A DNA stretch of 6,472 nucleotides from positions 1-6,472 of the forward strand of contig NZ_CAJZFD010000117.1 of NCBI RefSeq assembly GCF_915069625.1, in the 5' to 3' direction. Shown piece by piece: positions 1 to 4,158 of this stretch. The translations under genes were made by a program, and so were the position numbers. Below the pieces are notes generated by a model that was not told the DNA's origin, did no database searches, and was given only the letters and a program-made list of their open reading frames with translations. Numbering within the stretch: position 1 is the stretch's first letter; each line of letters begins with the position of its first letter. This DNA comes from an uncultured Veillonella sp. (GTDB lineage: Bacteria > Bacillota > Negativicutes > Veillonellales > Veillonellaceae).

Positions 1-11
1 TACAGATTAAT

Positions 12-26
12 GGATAATAATTATCC
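12..26. promoter_or_regulatory. Fur/PerR-type 7-1-7 operator upstream of catalase
   Basis: GGATAATAATTATCC is a perfect 7-1-7 inverted repeat centred on A19. Apart from the outermost base on each side it equals the classic Fur-family box (TGATAAT-N-ATTATCA). It also matches the inner part of the PerR box (TTATAAT-N-ATTATAA), differing at two bases on each end. It lies just upstream of the proposed -35 element of the catalase promoter, where a bound repressor could interfere with RNA polymerase. Catalase is a standard PerR target in Firmicutes, so peroxide- or iron-responsive control is a natural inference. The sequence alone cannot say which Fur paralogue binds. Confidence 0.65.
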
Positions 27-30
27 GTTA

Positions 31-60
31 ATAACATTTATCTTAATTGAGATATATAAT
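31..60 (+). promoter_or_regulatory. Probable sigma-70-type promoter of the catalase gene
   Basis: A perfect -10 hexamer TATAAT lies at 55-60. Upstream, ATAACA (31-36) matches four of six -35 bases with an 18-bp spacer. Transcription would start near 66-68, giving a leader of about 50 nt before the ATG at 119. The -10 is convincing; the -35 is weak. The Fur-family palindrome at 12-26 abuts the -35, and a second palindrome at 74-88 falls just downstream of the predicted start. Confidence 0.55.
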
Positions 61-73
61 CTAAAAATTATGT

Positions 74-88
74 AAAGTAAATTACTTT
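74..88. repeat. Second perfect 7-1-7 palindrome, in the catalase leader
   Basis: AAAGTAAATTACTTT is a perfect 15-bp inverted repeat (seven-base arms around A81). It falls just after the predicted transcription start. Its half-site (AAAGTAA) does not resemble the Fur/PerR half-site, so it would be a site for a different dimeric regulator, or a chance palindrome in AT-rich DNA. With a one-base centre it cannot form a useful RNA hairpin. Confidence 0.35.
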
Positions 89-118
89 CATTTTGATCTC
101 TAAGTAGGAGTTTGTAAT

Positions 119-1582
119 ATGAATAATGAAAAGAAACTAACAACCGCCTTTGGCGCTCCCGTACCAGATAATCGCAACTCTGCTACAGCAGGTAAACGTG
201 GTCCTGTATTGATGCAAGATGTTTGGTTTATGGAAAAACTAGGTCATTTTGCGCGTGAAGTAATTCCTGAACGCCGTATGCATGCAAAAGGGTCCGGCGC
301 ATTTGGTACTTTCACAGTAACGAACGATATTACTAAATATACAAAAGCAAAACTTTTCTCTGAAGTAGGCAAGCAAACGCCATTGTTTGTACGTTTCTCC
401 ACAGTTGCTGGCGAACGTGGTGCCGCTGATGCAGAGCGCGATATTCGTGGGTTTGCTGTAAAATTCTATACAGAAGAAGGTAACTGGGACCTTGTAGGTA
501 ACAACACACCGGTATTCTTTATCCGCGATCCATTGCAATTCCCTGATTTGAATCGCGCTGTTAAACGCAATCCACAAACAAACCTTCGCGATGCGACAGC
601 AAACTGGGACTTCTGGACTAGCTTGCCAGAAGCTATTCACCAAGTAACAATCGTTATGAGTGACCGTGGTATTCCTAAATCCTACCGCACAATGCATGGT
701 TTCGGTAGCCATACATATAGTCTAATTAATGAAAACGATGAACGCGTATGGGTTAAATTCCACTGGGTTTGCCAACAACCAATTGAAAACCTCTCCAATG
801 CTGAGGCTGCTGAAATTGTGGCTAATGATCGTGAAAGCCATCAACGTGATCTCTTCGATGCCATTGAACGCGGTGATTTTCCTAAATGGAAATTATGCAT
901 CCAAGTGATGACAGAAGAACAAGCTAACAACATGCCATACAACCCATTTGACTTAACAAAAGTATGGTACCACGATGAATTCCCATTGATTGAAGTAGGT
1001 GTAATGGAACTTAATCGTAATCCTGAAAACTACTTCCAAGATGTAGAACAAGCTGCATTCGCACCTTCTACAATCATTCCGGGTGTATCTTTCTCCCCTG
1101 ACAGAATGTTGCAAGGTCGTTTGTTCTCCTATGCCGATGCACAGCGCTATCGTCTAGGTGCAAACTACCATCAAATTCCTGTTAATGCACCTCAATGCCC
1201 TGTTAACAGCTACCATCGTGATGGCCAAGGCCGTGTGGATGGTAACCATGGCTCCACTATTGGCTATGCACCTAATAGCTTTGGTGAATGGGCTGAACAA
1301 CCTCAATTCAAAAATCCTGGCTTAGACGTATCTGGTGCAGCATACCAATACGACTTCTACGAAGATGACTCTGACTTCTACACACAACCAGGTAAGTTGT
1401 TCCGCCTCATGAGCCCTGAAAAACAACAAATCTTGTTCGAAAACACAGCAGCAGCTATGGATGGCGTACCTGATTTCATTAAAGAACGCCATGCAAAACA
1501 TTGCTATCAATGTGATCCAGCTTATGGTGAAGGCGTTGCTAAAGCATTGGGTATGAACATCGACTTTAGCGATGTGAAATAG
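119..1582 (+). CDS. katA: Monofunctional haem catalase (small-subunit type)
   Basis: This cytoplasmic haem enzyme converts hydrogen peroxide to water and oxygen. At 487 residues it has the length of small-subunit (clade 3-like) catalases. All key family elements are visible: the distal haem-pocket His55 in the PERRMHAKG motif, the distal Asn128 in [14 protein letters not shown], and the proximal haem-ligand Tyr338 with Arg334 in [14 protein letters not shown]. The conserved RNPQTNLRD stretch and the GFGSHTYS segment near 194-201 are also intact. There is no C-terminal flavodoxin-like domain, so it is not a large-subunit catalase. The start is fixed by the Shine-Dalgarno sequence TAGGAG at 105-110, eight bases before the ATG. 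It appears monocistronic, with a strong terminator downstream and an oppositely oriented neighbour. A Fur/PerR-type palindrome upstream suggests peroxide or iron control. No frameshift or missing catalytic residue is seen. The family is certain; the exact symbol (katA versus kat or catA) is conventional. Confidence 0.97.
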   Translation: MNNEKKLTTAFGAPVPDNRNSATAGKRGPVLMQDVWFMEKLGHFAREVIPERRMHAKGSGAFGTFTVTNDITKYTKAKLFSEVGKQTPLFVRFSTVAGERGAADAERDIRGFAVKFYTEEGNWDLVGNNTPVFFIRDPLQFPDLNRAVKRNPQTNLRDATANWDFWTSLPEAIHQVTIVMSDRGIPKSYRTMHGFGSHTYSLINENDERVWVKFHWVCQQPIENLSNAEAAEIVANDRESHQRDLFDAIERGDFPKWKLCIQVMTEEQANNMPYNPFDLTKVWYHDEFPLIEVGVMELNRNPENYFQDVEQAAFAPSTIIPGVSFSPDRMLQGRLFSYADAQRYRLGANYHQIPVNAPQCPVNSYHRDGQGRVDGNHGSTIGYAPNSFGEWAEQPQFKNPGLDVSGAAYQYDFYEDDSDFYTQPGKLFRLMSPEKQQILFENTAAAMDGVPDFIKERHAKHCYQCDPAYGEGVAKALGMNIDFSDVK

Positions 1583-1599
1583 TATTATAAATACTTTTT
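1581..1599 (+). terminator. Small AT-rich hairpin with U-tract at the catalase stop codon
   Basis: AGTATT (1581-1586) pairs with AATACT (1590-1595) around a three-base loop, followed by T1596-T1599. The 5' arm overlaps the TAG stop. With six mostly A-T pairs it is a weak terminator at best. The main transcription stop is more likely the hairpin at 1664-1706. Confidence 0.3.
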
Positions 1600-1663
1600 A
1601 CATAACAGAGATACTCTCTCTGAATAACACTGACGATTAAAAGACCTTCCTTAAATTAAAACG

Positions 1664-1706
1664 AAGCCCCTCCTTGCTATGTAGCTCATAGTAAGGAGGG
1701 GCTTTT
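1664..1706. terminator. Strong, probably bidirectional intrinsic terminator between convergent genes
   Basis: An 18-bp stem joins 1664-1681 with 1687-1704 around the loop TAGCT. The only non-Watson-Crick pair is G1676-T1692, and the core is GC-rich (GCCCCTCC with GGAGGGGC). On the + strand a short T-run (1703-1706) follows; on the - strand the stem is followed by a T-rich stretch (complement of about 1650-1663). It sits between the catalase gene and the convergent secreted-protein gene, so it can end both transcripts. Confidence 0.85.
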
Positions 1707-1731
1707 GTCATGTGTGTGTATTTAAATATTG

Positions 1732-2613
1732 CTAATCAAATTTCTTATTTGTTAAGTCTTGGTACATAAGCTTAGCAATTTCATACTGCGGATTGCCGGC
1801 TTGTAGTTGGTGTGAAGGTAGTTTAAATACAGCCTCAGCCCTTTCGTTCTTCTTGATATCGATACCCTTTGCATCTTCAGAACGACTTATGGAAATTGTA
1901 TGCGTTGATGGATTTATGAAGTACACATTTACATCGATGCTGAAAGCTTTGTTTTCATCTTTTCTCATGATTGTACGTAAAATCATAGCTGAAATAGCAG
2001 TAGTGCCATCCTTTTCACCTAATAACTGTTTAGATGTGTAGTCTACATAATCTGCATAGACATAAATATCGCCTGGTTTTGCCTTATCATAATCTTGTAT
2101 ATAGGCCTCGACTAAACGCAAATCGAGTTGTCTACCAAATGGTCTAGAGAATATTTCGCTTTGTAAGTCCCGTGTTTCACTAACAGGCGGATAGAACGGT
2201 ATTGGCGTCAAACCTTTTAGCATATCTGCGCGTGTTTCATCTTTTCTTTTAGCACGACGTTCTGCAGTGACTTTGTCTAAACGTTCGCGCTCTTTTAACA
2301 TAGCCGTTTCTTGTTCCTCTTTTGTTTTGTAAGTTTTTACGGATACAACACGGTTACCAGACATAGTGACTGTCGAATAGATGGGTTTGCCGTTAGTAGC
2401 TTTTTCCTCGGAAGCATCAAGTGTAGATTGTACTATAGCTGGTGTTGCGCTTTCGATAGATTTTTTTAACTCTGGAATACTAGCATAATCCATCTCAACT
2501 ACTGCAGTATCTGTGCTTTCACTTGCTTGTACAGGTGTAGCTCCATACGCAGACGATATAGCCAATACAGCTAATAGTGAACTGGTAATAATTGATCGTT
2601 TACATAATTGCAT
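1732..2613 (-). CDS. Secreted protein of unknown function
   Basis: I do not recognise this 293-residue protein. The N-terminus is a clear signal peptide: Lys5-Arg6, a hydrophobic core (about 8-21), then small residues, with likely cleavage after Gly24 (AYG) or Ala30 (VQA). Cys4 lies before the hydrophobic core, so it is not a lipobox. Residues 97-134 are dense in Lys, Arg and Glu and probably helical or coiled coil. After a proline-rich break (LTPIPFYPPV, 135-144), residues about 150-287 look like a globular alpha/beta domain with alternating hydrophobic strands (DIYVYADYVDY, FSIDVNVYFIN, HTISISRS). There are no cysteines after position 4 and no transmembrane segment beyond the signal, so a periplasmic or envelope-associated role is inferred. 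The start is supported by AGAGGT (complement of 2621-2626) seven bases upstream. The gene is convergent with catalase and divergent from the acid phosphatase, so no operon partner hints at its job. Confidence 0.85.
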   Translation of the reverse strand: MQLCKRSIITSSLLAVLAISSAYGATPVQASESTDTAVVEMDYASIPELKKSIESATPAIVQSTLDASEEKATNGKPIYSTVTMSGNRVVSVKTYKTKEEQETAMLKERERLDKVTAERRAKRKDETRADMLKGLTPIPFYPPVSETRDLQSEIFSRPFGRQLDLRLVEAYIQDYDKAKPGDIYVYADYVDYTSKQLLGEKDGTTAISAMILRTIMRKDENKAFSIDVNVYFINPSTHTISISRSEDAKGIDIKKNERAEAVFKLPSHQLQAGNPQYEIAKLMYQDLTNKKFD

Positions 2614-2661
2614 TACATATACCTCTTTTTATAAGAACTCTCTAATACTATTAACAGTCGT

Positions 2662-2670
2662 ATTATAGCA
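2662..2670 (-). promoter_or_regulatory. Extended -10 promoter of the secreted-protein gene
   Basis: Read on the - strand this is TGCTATAAT, a consensus extended -10 element (TGn followed by TATAAT). No good -35 hexamer is visible 16-18 bp upstream, which is common for extended -10 promoters. Transcription would begin near 2655, leaving a leader of about 40 nt before the ATG at 2613. Confidence 0.6.
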
Positions 2671-2800
2671 TAGTTCTTGTGTAGATAGATTTTAAAATAC
2701 ACTAATAGCATATTAATTTATAGAGGACTTTAGTATAACTATGTAGAATTACATTGTGTATTGTATTTATACAGAGAGCAAATGTGGTTAGGAGGCAATT

Positions 2801-3805
2801 ATGAAACGTAGTAGTTTGGCATGGTATGTAGCGGTGGCTTGTCTTGGTGGTAGCCTTTGCGTAGGTTCTGTAGTGCAGGCAGACTCTCCGACGACGGTGA
2901 AAGCAAGTAGCATAGGTCCTACTACTGTTACGACTCAGGTGCAATCGGCGCAGCCTGTTAATACTACAGTAGCTAAGAATACGGTAGTCAATAATGTAGC
3001 AGCTAATAATGGAGTATCTAATGGTGCTGTGGTGAATGATGCGGCAATACAGGCGGAACAGGTAGCGCTCAAGCAAAAGCAGCAGTACCAAGCTGACACA
3101 GAGACGATGGGCCTGTTATGGATGCGCACCTCTGCTGAGTACAGAGCGTTAGTCTATCAGGGGTACAACGTGGCGCTGAATATTGTTAAAATGGCTGTTT
3201 ATGATCCATCACATCAGAGAAAGCCGTTAGCTATCGTTCTTGATGCAGATGAAACAGTGATAGACAATACAAAACTGATGGGTGAAAGCATCGCTAATGG
3301 TAATGGTAGATTCGATGGTCCTTGGTGGCGAGCAGCGGTCCATAAAGGCGAATCTCGCGCTATGCCAGGTGCGGTCGAATTTTTAAATGAAGTACATAAA
3401 CAAGGTGTAGAAATCTTCTACGTATCAAACCGTTACGCCCCAGTAAACCTTGACGTAACGATACAGAATTTTAAAGAACTAGGCTTCCCATCCGTTGATA
3501 AAGACCATGTACTACTATTCGAAAAAGACTCTGACAAAAAACCTCGCTTTGATGCGATTGCTAAAAAATACGCTGTTGTTCTATTCATGGGCGATAATGC
3601 TGGTGATTTCCCGATTGGCACAAAAGGGAAAACATTAGAAGAAAGAAATAGCATCATCGATGCTCATAAAGAAGACTTTGGTACTACCTTTGTGGTATTC
3701 CCAAACCCTGCTTATGGATCTTGGGTAAGTGCATTAGCTAAAGGCTATCAAAACCTCAGCCCAGAAGAACAAAAACAAGTAAATAACCAATACCTACAAC
3801 AATAA
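2801..3805 (+). CDS. Exported HAD acid phosphatase, class C / lipoprotein e(P4) 5'-nucleotidase family
   Basis: This is a predicted Mg2+-dependent phosphomonoesterase acting outside the inner membrane. Relatives such as Haemophilus e(P4) dephosphorylate nucleotides and NMN. HAD motif I is VLDADETVIDN with nucleophile Asp148 and acid/base Asp150; motif II is FYVSNR (Ser209-Asn210); a Lys/Arg-rich motif III lies at about 242-249; motif IV is LFMGDNAGDF (Asp265, Asp269). The segment PWWRAAV...AMPGAVEFLNEV is typical of this family's cap region. The signal peptide covers residues 1-27 with likely cleavage after VVQA. Cys14 is preceded by Ala-Val-Ala, a poor lipobox, so lipidation is doubtful. Residues about 29-85 form a Thr/Val/Asn/Ala-rich low-complexity linker, longer than I expect for the family, giving 334 residues in all. 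AGGAGG at 2790-2795, five bases before the ATG, fixes the start. The gene is divergent from the secreted-protein gene. Family confidence is high; the substrate is not known. Confidence 0.92.
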   Translation: MKRSSLAWYVAVACLGGSLCVGSVVQADSPTTVKASSIGPTTVTTQVQSAQPVNTTVAKNTVVNNVAANNGVSNGAVVNDAAIQAEQVALKQKQQYQADTETMGLLWMRTSAEYRALVYQGYNVALNIVKMAVYDPSHQRKPLAIVLDADETVIDNTKLMGESIANGNGRFDGPWWRAAVHKGESRAMPGAVEFLNEVHKQGVEIFYVSNRYAPVNLDVTIQNFKELGFPSVDKDHVLLFEKDSDKKPRFDAIAKKYAVVLFMGDNAGDFPIGTKGKTLEERNSIIDAHKEDFGTTFVVFPNPAYGSWVSALAKGYQNLSPEEQKQVNNQYLQQ

Positions 3806-3812
3806 GGATGCC

Positions 3813-3842
3813 TTGCGTATACTTTATTAAAAACGATATAAT
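3813..3842 (+). promoter_or_regulatory. Probable promoter of tRNA-Arg(CCU)
   Basis: A perfect -10 TATAAT lies at 3837-3842. TTGCGT at 3813-3818 keeps the TTG of the -35 with an 18-bp spacer. Transcription would start at about 3848-3850, only a few bases before the mature tRNA 5' end at 3854. The -10 straddles the loop and 3' arm of the palindrome at 3818-3850. Confidence 0.55.
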
Positions 3843-3850
3843 AAAGTATA
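3818..3850. repeat. AT-rich 12-bp inverted repeat between the phosphatase and the tRNA
   Basis: Positions 3818-3829 (TATACTTTATTA) are perfectly complementary to 3839-3850 across a nine-base loop. It starts 13 bases after the phosphatase stop codon. As RNA it could be a weak 3'-end hairpin for the phosphatase mRNA, though no U-tract follows. As DNA it overlaps the tRNA promoter. Confidence 0.6.
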
Positions 3851-3853
3851 TAT

Positions 3854-3930
3854 GCGTCTATAGCTCAGTAGGATAGAGCAGCAGTTTCCTAAACTGCGTG
3901 TCACTGGTTCGATTCCGGTTAGGCGCACCA
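3854..3930 (+). tRNA. tRNA-Arg, anticodon CCU
   Basis: A complete 77-nt cloverleaf with encoded CCA. The acceptor stem pairs GCGTCTA with TAGGCGC (one G-U), followed by ACCA. The D-arm stem is GCTC/GAGC. The anticodon stem is GCAGT/ACTGC with loop TTCCTAA, placing the anticodon CCT at 3888-3890, which reads the Arg codon AGG. The T-arm is ACTGG/CCGGT (one G-U) around TTCGATT. It has its own promoter and terminator and is therefore probably a single-gene transcript. AGG is a rare codon in many bacteria, and this tRNA species is often present in one copy. Confidence 0.97.
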
Positions 3931-3936
3931 GTATAG

Positions 3937-3980
3937 AAAAGAAGGCATACAGCTTTTATAAGCCGTATGCCTTCTTTTTT
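3937..3980 (+). terminator. Intrinsic terminator of the tRNA-Arg gene
   Basis: A 14-bp stem pairs 3937-3950 (AAAAGAAGGCATAC) with 3965-3978 (GTATGCCTTCTTTT). After a single A/C mismatch it continues for four more pairs (GCTT/AAGC) to the tetraloop TTAT. The transcript ends in a run of six T (3975-3980), and the A-run on the 5' side lets it work partly in reverse as well. It begins six bases after the tRNA CCA end. Confidence 0.93.
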
Positions 3981-3988
3981 GTATTATC

Positions 3989-4017
3989 TTGCAATTCTTA
4001 TGAGCTAGAATTATAAT
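3989..4017 (+). promoter_or_regulatory. Sigma-70-type promoter of the autotransporter gene
   Basis: TTGCAA (3989-3994) and a perfect TATAAT (4012-4017) are separated by exactly 17 bp. It starts nine bases after the tRNA terminator and reads toward the adhesin gene. Transcription from about 4024 would give a leader of about 135 nt containing the 11-bp direct repeats and the terminator-like hairpin at 4081-4119. An alternative, weaker promoter is described at 4041-4070. Confidence 0.65.
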
Positions 4018-4028
4018 ATTAGGGTAAT

Positions 4029-4050
4029 ATTCATATTTTATTCATATTTT
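4029..4050 (+). repeat. Two perfect 11-bp tandem repeats upstream of the autotransporter gene
   Basis: ATTCATATTTT occurs twice without a gap (4029-4039 and 4040-4050). An 11-bp period places both copies on the same face of the helix, as in the direct-repeat sites of OmpR/PhoB-type response regulators. The second copy overlaps the -35 position of a possible secondary promoter (TATAGA at 4065-4070). The repeat is certain; a regulatory role is an inference. Confidence 0.6.
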
Positions 4051-4070
4051 AACAATGAATAGTGTATAGA
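4041..4070 (+). promoter_or_regulatory. Possible secondary promoter of the autotransporter gene
   Basis: TTCATA (4041-4046, four of six -35 matches) and TATAGA (4065-4070, five of six -10 matches) are 18 bp apart. A start near 4077 would put the hairpin at 4081-4119 at the extreme 5' end of the mRNA. It is weaker than the promoter at 3989-4017, as expected if an activator bound to the overlapping 11-bp repeats were needed. Confidence 0.3.
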
Positions 4071-4080
4071 GGGGTACAAT

Positions 4081-4119
4081 AAGATTCAAGTTCCATTAGA
4101 TAGCTTTGAATCTTTTTTT
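4081..4119 (+). terminator. Terminator-like hairpin in the autotransporter leader (candidate attenuator)
   Basis: AAGATTCAA (4081-4089) pairs perfectly with TTGAATCTT (4106-4114). G4090-C4104 can extend the stem if T4105 bulges out. The loop is about 13-16 bases. The 3' arm runs into five more T (4115-4119), giving seven T in a row. It lies downstream of both candidate promoters and 39 bp upstream of the ATG at 4159. The tRNA already has its own terminator 100 bp earlier, so this one is not needed for the tRNA. It is AT-rich and probably only partly efficient. Confidence 0.55.
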
Positions 4120-4158
4120 AGGTTTATTGTTTGTGTTGTCTTAAAAGGGGGAAAACAC

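Noticed and set aside
239..712. 157-codon open frame on the - strand inside the catalase gene
   Set aside because: It lies wholly opposite a well-supported catalase, its translation is Cys-rich with no recognisable domain, and it has no promoter or ribosome site that I can see.
1606..1622. CAGAGA / TCTCTG hairpin after the catalase gene
   Set aside because: Six base pairs without a U-tract; probably incidental next to the strong terminator at 1664-1706.
2734..2773. Promoter for the acid phosphatase (TATAAC at 2734-2739 or TATACA at 2768-2773)
   Set aside because: Both are acceptable -10 elements, but neither has a recognisable -35 at 16-18 bp or an extended -10. A promoter must exist in 2614-2800, but I cannot choose one.
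2840..2842. Possible lipoprotein cysteine (Cys14) in the acid phosphatase signal peptide
   Set aside because: The residues before it are Ala-Val-Ala, lacking the usual Leu/Val/Ile at -3, while VVQA at 24-27 is a good signal peptidase I site. Lipidation is not excluded but not supported.
3906..3930. tRNA 3' end as an integration (att) site for a mobile element
   Set aside because: tRNA-Arg genes are common integration sites, but no direct repeat of the tRNA 3' end, integrase or phage gene is visible in the window.
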